Assembly: GCF_900215335.1 (NCBI RefSeq)
Contig: NZ_OCMT01000001.1
Location: 930,001 to 994,000, forward strand
Source of the DNA: Pedobacter xixiisoli
GTDB lineage: Bacteria; Bacteroidota; Bacteroidia; Sphingobacteriales; Sphingobacteriaceae
Direction: 5' to 3'
Length of the DNA stretch: 64,000 nt
Within the stretch, counting starts at the first letter, position 1, and each line of letters begins with the position of its first letter. Under the pieces are notes generated by a model. That model worked only from the letters and a program-made list of their open reading frames with translations. It was not told the DNA's origin and made no database searches. This document shows positions 46,982 to 55,810 of this stretch, piece after piece. The translations under genes and the position numbers were made by a program.

Positions 46982-48475
46982 ATGAAACAAATTATTGATT
47001 TGCATTGGCGGTCTGGAGAAAGCAATGCCGATGTACACACTAACCAAAACTGGAGTAAGAAGGAAAAAATAGCGTTTAGGATAGCGTTCATCTTTTTTAC
47101 CATTATGAGTGTGCCTACAGATTATGGCTATTACGTCATGCTGGGGCATTTCGACTGGCTTAATCTTAACTACAGGCAGTTGACGGAAATGGCGGCGTTT
47201 TTTAATCCGCAGTTCTTAAATGTGTATTCTGAAAGTGGTTTTTTTGGTATCGCTAGTTACATCAACTGGCCGTTTGTATTGCTAATTTCAATCATAGCTG
47301 CACTAATTTGGGGATATTTCGATAAGCACAGACCATCATATAATGATTTGTATTATTTGGTGCGTGTATTTGCCCGTTACCGTGTGGGTTACGCAGGTAT
47401 AAGTTGGGGTTACAAAAAGATATTTGTAATGCAAATGCCTACCCAGTTTGAAGCGATATGGAATACAGACCTCATTAATTTCTTTGCTAAACGATTGTAT
47501 TGGGAAGTGCTTAGTGTGGCACCTACTTATGAAGTTTACCTAGGTTTTGCAGAATTTTTTGCAGGTTTCTTGTTGCTATTTAGAAAAACCACATCGCTCG
47601 GCGCAGCTCTGGCATTTGTCGTGTTCGGAAACATTGCCCTATCAAATCATGCCTACGATATTGGTGAACAAGTGCCTAGTGCTTTAATGGCGCTGTTGGC
47701 TTTGTTCTTATTGTGGAAAGATATTCCGGCCATTTATCAGGTGATTGTGAAGGAAAAAGATGCTTGGTTGAAACATTATTATCCTACTTTAGATAAAGCT
47801 TGGCAACGTTGGCTACGAACTGGCTTAAAAGTAGTTTTCAATTTTCTTTTGGTGGTTTTGTTTGCTTATTATGAAGTAAGGGCAGTCATACAAAACGATT
47901 ATTATAAGTTGCCAAATACTGCGGGATTAGCAAATACGGCTGGTATTTATGAGGTTGAAACCTTCAAACGTAATGGTGTTGAACTGCCACAAAACCCACT
48001 AAACAACAACAGATGGCAAGATGTAATTTTCGAAAAATGGTCATCTATCGGAGTGAAATATGTAGACAAACCACAGCAGATAGCTTCGTTTGCGGCAGGG
48101 AGTTATCCGAGAGTTGGAGAACCTTATGATGGTAAATTGTATTTCGATTGGCGTGGAGATTTTAGAAGATATCATTTAGATGCCTCAGGAAAACATCAAC
48201 CAAAAGCTAAATCTCCAAGAGACCTTAGAATCGATTGGGAATATGCCGGTATACAAGGTAGAGTGTTTTATTATTACGAGGCCGATACCGTTAAAAGAGT
48301 TCTTAAATTAGTGAACAAAAACAAGAACCACAGAGAGGAAAAAATGACATTGAACTATTCACGTCCAGATGCGCAAACCATAATTTTGAAAGGTACGGAT
48401 GACCATAATGATTCGCTATATGTAGAATTAAAGAAATCGGCGTATCGACATCCTTTGTTAAGTTTAAATAAATAA
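46982..48475 (+). CDS. DoxX-like membrane protein, paralog 3 of 3
   Basis: 497 residues, 12 bases after paralog 2. Same plan: FPQ-like KIFVMQMPTQFEA, GFAEFFAGFLLLFRKTTSLGA, then a soluble domain with NRWQDVIFEKWSSIGV and RVLKLVNKNKNHREE. It has an extra stretch (KLYFDWRGDFRRYHLDASGK) before the conserved EYAGIQGRVFYYYEADTV. Its TAA stop overlaps the ATG of the FAD oxidoreductase by one base (TAATG), so translation is coupled. Unknown function. Confidence 0.7.
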   Translation: MKQIIDLHWRSGESNADVHTNQNWSKKEKIAFRIAFIFFTIMSVPTDYGYYVMLGHFDWLNLNYRQLTEMAAFFNPQFLNVYSESGFFGIASYINWPFVLLISIIAALIWGYFDKHRPSYNDLYYLVRVFARYRVGYAGISWGYKKIFVMQMPTQFEAIWNTDLINFFAKRLYWEVLSVAPTYEVYLGFAEFFAGFLLLFRKTTSLGAALAFVVFGNIALSNHAYDIGEQVPSALMALLALFLLWKDIPAIYQVIVKEKDAWLKHYYPTLDKAWQRWLRTGLKVVFNFLLVVLFAYYEVRAVIQNDYYKLPNTAGLANTAGIYEVETFKRNGVELPQNPLNNNRWQDVIFEKWSSIGVKYVDKPQQIASFAAGSYPRVGEPYDGKLYFDWRGDFRRYHLDASGKHQPKAKSPRDLRIDWEYAGIQGRVFYYYEADTVKRVLKLVNKNKNHREEKMTLNYSRPDAQTIILKGTDDHNDSLYVELKKSAYRHPLLSLNK

Positions 48476-49944
48476 TGAGTAGTAAAAATCAATACGATGC
48501 GATAGTGGTTGGCTCTGGGCCGAACGGGCTTGCTGCGGCGATTACGATGCAACAACAGGGCTTGTCGGTACTTTTGATAGAAGGAAAGGATACCATTGGC
48601 GGTGGTATGCGTACGCAGGAATTGACCTTGCCAAACTATCTGCACGACGTATGTTCTGCTATTCATCCAATGGCCTTGGGTTCTCCATTCTTTTCTACCT
48701 TGCCTTTAGCGCAATATGGTTTGGAATTTATTGATGCGCCAATTCAAGCCGCACATCCTTTTGATGATGGTAGTGTTGCTTTTTTATCTCGGTCCATCGA
48801 TGAAACAGTCAATTCTTTAGGCCTAGATGGTAAACGCTATCGAAAGTTAATCAGTCCTATTGTAGAAAATTGGGAAGAACTGGCGCAAGATACGATGGGA
48901 CCTTTGCGTTTTCCTCAACATCCATTTCTATTGGCGAAGTTTGGGCTAAATGCTATTCAGCCAGCTAGTTTACTAGTGAAGGGATTCAAAACTAAAGCGG
49001 CGAGAGGTTTGTGGGCGGGAATGTCGGCACATGCCATACAACCGTTGAGTAATTGGGCTTCATCTGCTATTGGCCTAATTTTATCTGCTGTTGGACATAA
49101 ACATGGATGGCCAATTCCAAAAGGTGGTTCCCAAGCTATCGCTAATGCTTTGGCTGCTTATTTTGTTGCTTTGGGAGGCGAAATACAGACAGGCAATTTT
49201 GTAAAAAAACTAGACGATTTGCCTTCACATAAAGCACTGCTTTTAGACCTTACGCCAAAACAAATCTTGAAAATTGCCAGCGAAAAATTGACATCAAGTT
49301 ATCAAAAGCAGTTGGAGAAATATAGGCATGGAATGGGAGTTTTTAAAGTAGATTGGGCTTTAGATGGATCAGTTCCCTTTACAAACGAACTGTGCGGTAA
49401 AGCAGCCACGGTACATTTGGGGAATACTTTTGAGGAAATAGCACAGAACGAAAAAATCACTTCTAAAGGGCAGCATCCCGAAAAACCTTTTGTGTTATTG
49501 TCTCAACAAAGTGTTTTCGATCAAACCAGAGCACCCGAAGGAAAACATACGGTGTGGGCTTATTGCCACGTACCCAATGGCTCAAACAAAGATATGACCA
49601 CTGCGATAGAAAATCAGGTAGAACGTTTTGCACCAGGTTTTAAAGATAGAATTATCGCAAAATCTACTTTAAACACGCAGCAGTTAGCAGCCTACAATCC
49701 AAATTATATTGGTGGCGATATCAATGGTGGGATTATAGACTTGCAACAATTGTACACCAGACCCACATTGAGTATTACTCCTTATCGAACTTCTCATCCA
49801 TCAATTTATATCTGTTCTTCCTCTACGCCGCCAGGTGGCGGTGTGCATGGAATGTGTGGTTATCATGCCGCTAAAACTGCACTCAAAGATATTTTTAAGA
49901 TCAAGTTACCACATACAATTACCCCACATAATGACTCAAACTAA
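48475..49944 (+). CDS. FAD-dependent oxidoreductase (phytoene desaturase/PYROXD2-like)
   Basis: 489 residues. The N-terminal dinucleotide fold VVGSGPNGLAAAITM with LLIEGKDTIGGGMRTQ binds FAD; HDVCSAIHPMALGSPFF and the C-terminal SSTPPGGGVHGMCGYHAAK are typical of the large NAD(P)/FAD family close to phytoene desaturases and PYROXD2. It is soluble. The substrate is not known. It is translationally coupled to the third DoxX-like protein and overlaps the YeiH-family gene by 14 bases, so it belongs to the operon and presumably acts with the membrane proteins as a redox unit. Confidence 0.8.
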   Translation: MSSKNQYDAIVVGSGPNGLAAAITMQQQGLSVLLIEGKDTIGGGMRTQELTLPNYLHDVCSAIHPMALGSPFFSTLPLAQYGLEFIDAPIQAAHPFDDGSVAFLSRSIDETVNSLGLDGKRYRKLISPIVENWEELAQDTMGPLRFPQHPFLLAKFGLNAIQPASLLVKGFKTKAARGLWAGMSAHAIQPLSNWASSAIGLILSAVGHKHGWPIPKGGSQAIANALAAYFVALGGEIQTGNFVKKLDDLPSHKALLLDLTPKQILKIASEKLTSSYQKQLEKYRHGMGVFKVDWALDGSVPFTNELCGKAATVHLGNTFEEIAQNEKITSKGQHPEKPFVLLSQQSVFDQTRAPEGKHTVWAYCHVPNGSNKDMTTAIENQVERFAPGFKDRIIAKSTLNTQQLAAYNPNYIGGDINGGIIDLQQLYTRPTLSITPYRTSHPSIYICSSSTPPGGGVHGMCGYHAAKTALKDIFKIKLPHTITPHNDSN

Positions 49945-51193
49945 AACAAAATTCACATTTACCGAAGACTGGACCGTAGTTGCGCTTGGCTTTTTAATCA
50001 TCATTCTTTCCCTATTAGGATTAATTATTCAAGTGCCAGCTGTGAAATGGACAGATGCTTCAGAACTAACCGAAAAAGTATTGGCATTAGGGAACCTGCT
50101 GAAATTTATTTATCAGTTTTTGCTCATTTTTGCCATTGCAATTTTAGGCGCATTGCTGATGCGCAAATCCGTTAAAAATCTGTTGATAGTTGTACCAGCA
50201 GTGTACGTATTAACTATTGTGGCTTTGGTGATTGCTGGTAGTTCAGCCATGAGAGCCCTAAATTTAGAAGGTGTAATTTTCAGTTTGGGCATCGGTTTGG
50301 CCATCAGTAACTTCTTTAAATTGCCAAAATGGTTTGTGGAGAGTCTTTCTACCGAGCTTTTTGTAAAGATAGGTCTAGTGCTCTTGGGCACCACAGTCAT
50401 CTTTGCCGATATTTTAAAGGCAGGCTCTTTAGGTTTGATACAGGCGCTCGTAGTGGTGCTTTCGGTTTGGTATTTCGCTTTTTGGCTTTGTAAAAAGTTA
50501 AAGGTAGATAAAGAACTAACCATGATGATTTCAAGTGCAGTATCTATTTGTGGTGTTTCGGCAGCCATTGCCACTTCTGGTGCCATCAAAGGCGATCCTA
50601 AAAAGCTGTCGTATGTCATTTCAATGGTGTTAATTACAGCTATTCCGATGATGATATTTATGCCCTACATTGCACATTACTTCAATTTTAGCGAAGAAGT
50701 AACGGGAGCGTGGCTAGGTGGTAGTATCGACACCACTGGCGCTGTAGTCGCTTCTGGTTCTTTGGTGGGCGAAACAGCCTTGAAAATCAGTACTATTGTT
50801 AAGTTTTCGCAAAATGTATTATTAGGAATTGCCGCTTTTGCCATCTCTGTATATTGGACTTACACCCAAAATCCACAGGCTAAAGAAGAAGGCAGCAAAC
50901 CAACTTTGAAGGTCATCTGGGAACGATTTCCAAAGTTTGTTATTGGTTTTGTGGGAGCTTCGGTATTGTTTAGCTTCTTCCTTTCTCAAGAAGCAATTGG
51001 TGCAGTAAAAGATAGCTTAAAGAATTTGCAAGGAGTATGGTTTGCTTTGGCTTTCACCAGCATAGGTCTAGAAACAAAATTCTCTGAACTATTCGATAAG
51101 AATAGTAAAAAACCATTTTATGCCTTTGTAATTGCACAATTATTCAATATTGTGATTACGTTGGTAATCGCCTATTTTTTATTCGGATCTTAA
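49931..51193 (+). CDS. YeiH-family putative sulfate/sulfite exporter
   Basis: 420 residues from ATG 49931 (MTQTKTKFTFTEDW), which overlaps the oxidoreductase end by 14 bases; an earlier in-frame start lies deep in that gene. About ten membrane helices. Signature of the UPF0324/YeiH family: VSICGVSAAIATSGAIKGD and GGSIDTTGAVVASGSLVGE. The family is linked to sulfite or sulfate export (E. coli yeiH is controlled by YeiE, involved in sulfite tolerance). It is the last gene of the operon and is followed by a strong terminator. Confidence 0.85.
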   Translation: MTQTKTKFTFTEDWTVVALGFLIIILSLLGLIIQVPAVKWTDASELTEKVLALGNLLKFIYQFLLIFAIAILGALLMRKSVKNLLIVVPAVYVLTIVALVIAGSSAMRALNLEGVIFSLGIGLAISNFFKLPKWFVESLSTELFVKIGLVLLGTTVIFADILKAGSLGLIQALVVVLSVWYFAFWLCKKLKVDKELTMMISSAVSICGVSAAIATSGAIKGDPKKLSYVISMVLITAIPMMIFMPYIAHYFNFSEEVTGAWLGGSIDTTGAVVASGSLVGETALKISTIVKFSQNVLLGIAAFAISVYWTYTQNPQAKEEGSKPTLKVIWERFPKFVIGFVGASVLFSFFLSQEAIGAVKDSLKNLQGVWFALAFTSIGLETKFSELFDKNSKKPFYAFVIAQLFNIVITLVIAYFLFGS

Positions 51194-51240
51194 TTTAGTC
51201 AAGCATTATTTAAATTAAACCAGCTAAATCTTAAACATAA

Positions 51241-51275
51241 AAAAAACGCCCGATTAGCTAGTCGGGCGTTTTTTT
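51241..51275. terminator. Strong bidirectional terminator
   Basis: ACGCCCGA pairs with TCGGGCGT, flanked by A6 on the left and T7 on the right, loop 8 bases. It serves the YeiH operon and the convergent heme oxygenase. Confidence 0.9.
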
Positions 51276-51291
51276 ATGTTGTTGTTAATAT

Positions 51292-51855
51292 TTAACCAGT
51301 AACCGTTACTTCGCCAAATACATCACCAAAACGTGCGAAAGTTTGGTTGGCAGCTTGCAACACTTCACTTTCTTCTTCCTCGTTTTTAGCAATGGTATTA
51401 AGTACACTCGTAAATGCAGCCCATTTTGAACCAGATGATTCTCCATAACCACTAAAAAATGAAAATCCATTGTTTAAACCTACCTTTTGAAGCATTTTAA
51501 CAATGTATGGACCTCCCATAATAGAGCCTTCTAGAACATATAATGCACCCATAGCTTGGGCTAAATTCGTTACTTCTGGAGCTACAGCATTTGGTAAATC
51601 ATCAATAGTGTAACCTAAAGTTTCAATATCATTTTTAATATAAGATGAATTACGGCGCTCTGCTGTATCTGGAAGTATTTGCGTGGTAATATATGGGGTA
51701 ATTATATTTTCTACTGCATTGAAATAAGCGTAGAAATGCTTTAGCAGATCGGCATAATCTGCCTCATTACGAATAGATTTTATGCGAAGTACCACTTTTT
51801 TTTCTACTTCTTGGTGGGGCTTTTTAGTAGCTTCTTTAATTGTTGCGCTTAACAT
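51292..51855 (-). CDS. Biliverdin-producing heme oxygenase
   Basis: 187 residues from ATG 51855 (MLSATIKEATKKPHQEVEK); an upstream extension to 51957 adds 34 residues with no family character. Proximal heme ligand His14 in KKPHQEVEK; the typical GALYVLEGSIMGGPYI and FFSGYGESSGSKWAAF follow. It opens heme to biliverdin, CO and iron, with electrons from an unknown donor. Biliverdin is the cofactor of bacteriophytochromes, so this gene may serve the phytochrome-like protein at 1-444; iron recovery is an alternative. It is a single gene, convergent with the YeiH operon. Confidence 0.88.
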   Translation of the reverse strand: MLSATIKEATKKPHQEVEKKVVLRIKSIRNEADYADLLKHFYAYFNAVENIITPYITTQILPDTAERRNSSYIKNDIETLGYTIDDLPNAVAPEVTNLAQAMGALYVLEGSIMGGPYIVKMLQKVGLNNGFSFFSGYGESSGSKWAAFTSVLNTIAKNEEEESEVLQAANQTFARFGDVFGEVTVTG

Positions 51856-52235
51856 ATGTGGGTTATAATTTTTAAAAATTGAACGATGATAAACTATTTT
51901 ACTACCATTTCTATTCACTGAAAATAGTTTTATCAGGGTTTCAGAAGCAAATATCAACTAATTGATTGAATAAATTGCTTTAAAATAGAAGTGTCTTTTC
52001 AACGTCCCGTCATAGTAATTCATTAACGATAAATATGGGTATCTATTTTCTAAAATTTGAGAAAAATCCAATAATCAATTGATAAAATATTGTTACTTAC
52101 ATAAAAACAGTAGAAAATTAATTTCGACTTTTCGGCGAATGTTTATCTTCGCATTATGGCGAGAAACGTCAAGGGCATTAGTTATAAATGTGGTAAGGCT
52201 CTATCTAAACCAACTAAAATAGTATAAAAACCATT
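51856..52235. other. Divergent spacer with candidate cstA promoter
   Basis: A TTTC-N18-TATCTTCG pair (52122-52151, plus) resembles the Bacteroidota promoter and would give a leader of about 78 bases for cstA. A 23-codon frame (52156) is inside the leader and is probably chance. No promoter of the heme oxygenase could be picked. Confidence 0.35.
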
Positions 52236-54077
52236 ATGGAATTCTTGAATGGCGTAAATGCCTTAACGCTTGTATTTGTGTCGCTGCTAGTGTTTGCGAT
52301 AGCTTACCGTACCTACGGTATTTTTATGGCCAATAAGGTGTTGAAACTGAATGCAAACAATGTTACACCCGCTATAGAATTTGCGGATGGAAAAGACTAC
52401 GTGGCTACCAATAAAAACGTACTTTTTGGGCATCATTTCGCAGCTATTGCAGCAGCAGGTCCATTGGTTGGGCCGGTATTGGCAGCCCAATTTGGTTATT
52501 TGCCTGGCACACTATGGATATTAATTGGTTGCGTATTGGGAGGCGGTGTACATGATATGATTGTACTTTTCGCATCGGTACGCCATAAAGGCGAAAGCTT
52601 AGCCACCATAGCCAGCAAGGAAATTGGAAAGGGAACAGGTATTATAGCCGGTTTTGCAATTCTGTTCATCCTTATTTTAACCTTAGCAGGACTTTCGTTG
52701 GCTTGTATCAGTGCCATGCATGAAGCTTCTTGGTCGTTATTTACGGTAATTGCCACTATGCCTATTGCGGTAATTATGGGGCTGATTATGCGTTACAAAA
52801 AAAACAGTGTCACCATTGCGAGCATCATTGGTGGTGTTTTGCTGATTGCTAGTATCATCGGTGGGCATTCACTAATGCAGATTAAAGAAATCAGTGATAT
52901 CTTTCATTGGAACATCAAGACTATTTCTATCTCCATCACCATTTACGGATTTTTAGCATCGGTTTTACCCGTTTGGCTGCTTTTGGTACCGAGAGATTAT
53001 TTATCAACTTACCTAAAAATTGGAACCATTTTGATGTTGGCCGTTGGGGTAATATTTGTGCACCCAACCTTACAAATGCCAGCCATCACCGAATTTATTA
53101 ATGGTGGCGGTCCAGTAATTGGCGGACCAGTATTGCCATTTATTTTTATCGTTATTGCTTGTGGCGCTATTTCTGGTTTCCATGCAGTAATTGCAACAGG
53201 TACCACGCCGAAAATGCTAAATAACGAAAAGGAAATCCTTTTTGTAGGATATGGTGCGATGTTGGTGGAAGGTTTTGTGGCATTGATGGCTTTAATTGCA
53301 GCTTGTACATTAGTGCCTGGCGATTACTTTGCTATCAATACACCTAAGGAGTTGTACGATTCTTTTTTAGCACAAAATCCTAGTTTACATGCTGTGGACT
53401 TGGCTCATTTTAGTGAGAAGATTGGCGTAGATCTGCATGGTAGAACTGGCGGAGCGGTGTCTCTTGCCGTTGGTATGGCACATATCTTTAATAAAATCCC
53501 CTTTATGGATGATGTGATGGCTTATTGGTACAATTTTGCCATTATGTTCGAGGCCGTATTTATCCTTACCGCTATTGATGCAGGCACTAGGGTTGGTCGT
53601 TTCTTCCTACAAGAAATGATAGGTACTGTAGTTCCTAAGTTCAATGATAAGAATTGGATGCCTGGAATTATCATTTGCAGTTTTATTTTTACTTTCTCTT
53701 GGGGATATTTGGTTTACACCGGAAATGTAAGTAGTATTTGGCCTCTTTTCGGTATCAGTAACCAATTGTTGGCTGCCTGTGGATTGATTGTGTGTACCAC
53801 TATGCTAATCAGGCTGAATAGAAAGAAATATGCATTATGTTCGGCAATTCCGGGGGTATTTATGGCCGTCATTACTTTTTGGGCTGGTTACGAGCAAGTG
53901 GTAAATATCTATCTTCCAAAACAGCAGTACCTTTTAGCTTCGTTAGCTATTTTGGCAATGATATTGATGTTCATTGTGTTCATTAACACCTTTAAGAGAT
54001 GGAGCAAGTTGCTGAAGATGGAGGGAGCATATACCGATCACTATGGAGATACGGTGAAAGAATTGGTAGAAAGATAA
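52236..54077 (+). CDS. cstA: Carbon starvation protein CstA (peptide/pyruvate transporter)
   Basis: 613 residues, about 16 membrane helices. Conserved FGHHFAAIAAAGPLVGPVLA, GGGVHDMIVLFAS and TAIDAGTRVGRFFLQE. The family takes up peptides or pyruvate under carbon limitation. It lacks the C-terminal extension of the enterobacterial protein (about 700 aa) and matches the shorter BtsT/CstA forms. It is a single gene. Confidence 0.93.
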   Translation: MEFLNGVNALTLVFVSLLVFAIAYRTYGIFMANKVLKLNANNVTPAIEFADGKDYVATNKNVLFGHHFAAIAAAGPLVGPVLAAQFGYLPGTLWILIGCVLGGGVHDMIVLFASVRHKGESLATIASKEIGKGTGIIAGFAILFILILTLAGLSLACISAMHEASWSLFTVIATMPIAVIMGLIMRYKKNSVTIASIIGGVLLIASIIGGHSLMQIKEISDIFHWNIKTISISITIYGFLASVLPVWLLLVPRDYLSTYLKIGTILMLAVGVIFVHPTLQMPAITEFINGGGPVIGGPVLPFIFIVIACGAISGFHAVIATGTTPKMLNNEKEILFVGYGAMLVEGFVALMALIAACTLVPGDYFAINTPKELYDSFLAQNPSLHAVDLAHFSEKIGVDLHGRTGGAVSLAVGMAHIFNKIPFMDDVMAYWYNFAIMFEAVFILTAIDAGTRVGRFFLQEMIGTVVPKFNDKNWMPGIIICSFIFTFSWGYLVYTGNVSSIWPLFGISNQLLAACGLIVCTTMLIRLNRKKYALCSAIPGVFMAVITFWAGYEQVVNIYLPKQQYLLASLAILAMILMFIVFINTFKRWSKLLKMEGAYTDHYGDTVKELVER

Positions 54078-54100
54078 CAGCATTTCTTCAATGTTTTGTA

Positions 54101-54129
54101 AGCCTCTAGCCTCAAACTAGAGGCTTTTT
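54101..54129 (+). terminator. Terminator of cstA
   Basis: AGCCTCTAG and CTAGAGGCT form a perfect 9-bp stem over a 7-base loop followed by T5. Confidence 0.9.
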
Positions 54130-54274
54130 GCATTTCAGTTATTTATCTTCTAATTTTTACACAGCTGATTTATAGTTAGGGCTTGGTTCTCCTCTCAGCC
54201 TTAGTTAAGGTAGTTGTAAAACATCTTTGTTACTCATGTTGTTGTCTTAAACATATTTGATAAGAAAATCAGTT

Positions 54275-55084
54275 ATGAAAGTAGATGCTAAAGATATTGA
54301 TCGTTTTTACGATAAAGCTTACGATTGGATTATTCAAACAGGGCCCTCTTTATTATTAGGTTTAGTCTTGTTATTTGGCGGCATGTGGTTGATTAAAATA
54401 TTTAGTCGTTTTCTGAAAAAGAAATTACTTAAAAACAAGATTAATCCATCATTGGCTCCATTTTTACTTAGTTTAGTTATTACAACGCTAAGAATATTAC
54501 TCATTTTAACGGTAATGCAGATTATTGGCATACAGTTAACTTTTTTAACAGTGCTGATTGGTGGTTTGGGTGTGGCAGCTGGCTTGGCACTTTCTGGTAC
54601 CTTGCAGAACTTTGCTAGTGGTGTATTGATTTTATTGCTTAAACCTTTCGTAGTTGGCAATAATATCATTGCTCAAAACCAAGAGGGTACGGTAATGTCA
54701 ATCCAAATTTTTTATACCATTATAAAGACCTTCGACAATAGGACGGTAATCATTCCAAATGGAAAGCTTTCTAACGAAGTAATCATCAATATCAGTAGAG
54801 AAGGAAGTAGGCGATTGGATATCGAGATAAAGTTCAGCTACGGAATAGATTATGATAAGATTGTTGAAGTTTTTAATAAGACCGTTGACGATTTTGAAGG
54901 ATGTTTAAAAACTCCGGAACGCCGTATCGGAGTATCTGTACTAGAAGAAAGTGGCTATAAAGTAACCATGAATGTATGGTTGGAGGCTCACGGCTTTATC
55001 GATAATAAATTTTTGTTTCAGCAAAAGCTGATGCAAAATCTAAAAGCAAGTGGCATAAAATTGCCTGGAACCGGAGATAAATAG
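54275..55084 (+). CDS. Small-conductance mechanosensitive channel (MscS family)
   Basis: 269 residues from ATG 54275; TTG 54257 would add six. Three membrane helices; the third is the pore helix (GLGVAAGLALSGTLQNFASG), then the MscS beta domain (VGNNIIAQNQEGTVMSIQ, TVIIPNGKLSNEVIIN) and a cytoplasmic C-terminal cage. It releases solutes after hypo-osmotic shock. The gene follows the cstA terminator and stands alone. Confidence 0.92.
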   Translation: MKVDAKDIDRFYDKAYDWIIQTGPSLLLGLVLLFGGMWLIKIFSRFLKKKLLKNKINPSLAPFLLSLVITTLRILLILTVMQIIGIQLTFLTVLIGGLGVAAGLALSGTLQNFASGVLILLLKPFVVGNNIIAQNQEGTVMSIQIFYTIIKTFDNRTVIIPNGKLSNEVIINISREGSRRLDIEIKFSYGIDYDKIVEVFNKTVDDFEGCLKTPERRIGVSVLEESGYKVTMNVWLEAHGFIDNKFLFQQKLMQNLKASGIKLPGTGDK

Positions 55085-55174
55085 AGCAGCTGTAGATTTT
55101 TCGTTTCTAAAACTAATTGTTGTAGATATTGAAACAAAATCCTAGTTTTAGACAATAGCTTTTCGCGTCAAATT

Positions 55175-55810
55175 ATGTCCAAGCATATTGTTATTTGTGA
55201 TGATCACCAGCTTTTTTTAAATGGAATTGCCGAACTATTTAAAAATACTGGACGTGATTATCGTATAGCTAAATTCAACAACGTAACCGCCTGTAAGGAA
55301 TACATCAGTAATCACGCAGTTGATGTATTTATCTGCGATTTAAATATTGATAGTGCCGATGGTTTTTTATTACTTGATGAATTGAAACATCAGTTAAAGA
55401 ATACAAAAAAAATTATACTCACAGCTTATTACGAAGATTTTCTTATCCAAAAGGCAAGGAGAATGGGAATGGATGCCTTCTTAAAAAAAGAAACCACTGC
55501 AGAAGAGTTGATGAATGTAATTGAAGCTGATTTGAATGGAGCGTTTTATGTCAACGGGAAAGATAGCAAAAGCGTAGGTATTTATAGAGAGATAGATGTC
55601 CCTATTATCAATAAATTCCGGATTTCTAAGCAGGAAAAAGAGGTAATTAAATTAATTATCAAAGGACTAACCAGTAAGGAAATTGCCGATGCTCTTTTTG
55701 TTAGTAAAACAACGGTAGATACTCATCGGAGAAATATCCATAAGAAACTAGAAATTACGAATAGTAGTTCGCTCATCAAGTTTGCCCATGAGAACAATCT
55801 ACTTAGTTAG
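55175..55810 (+). CDS. NarL/LuxR-type response regulator
   Basis: 211 residues. Receiver domain (IVICDDHQLFLNG, acceptor Asp in VFICDLNIDSADG near residue 51) and LuxR helix-turn-helix (LTSKEIADALFVSKTTVDTHR). It overlaps the sensor gene by 23 bases, so the two are translated together as a two-component pair. Confidence 0.92.
   Translation: MSKHIVICDDHQLFLNGIAELFKNTGRDYRIAKFNNVTACKEYISNHAVDVFICDLNIDSADGFLLLDELKHQLKNTKKIILTAYYEDFLIQKARRMGMDAFLKKETTAEELMNVIEADLNGAFYVNGKDSKSVGIYREIDVPIINKFRISKQEKEVIKLIIKGLTSKEIADALFVSKTTVDTHRRNIHKKLEITNSSSLIKFAHENNLLS

Noticed and set aside
52156..52227. 23-codon frame in the cstA leader (MARNVKGISYK...)
   Set aside because: No repeated or diagnostic codon run and no hairpin next to it, so not an attenuator like the Cys leader.
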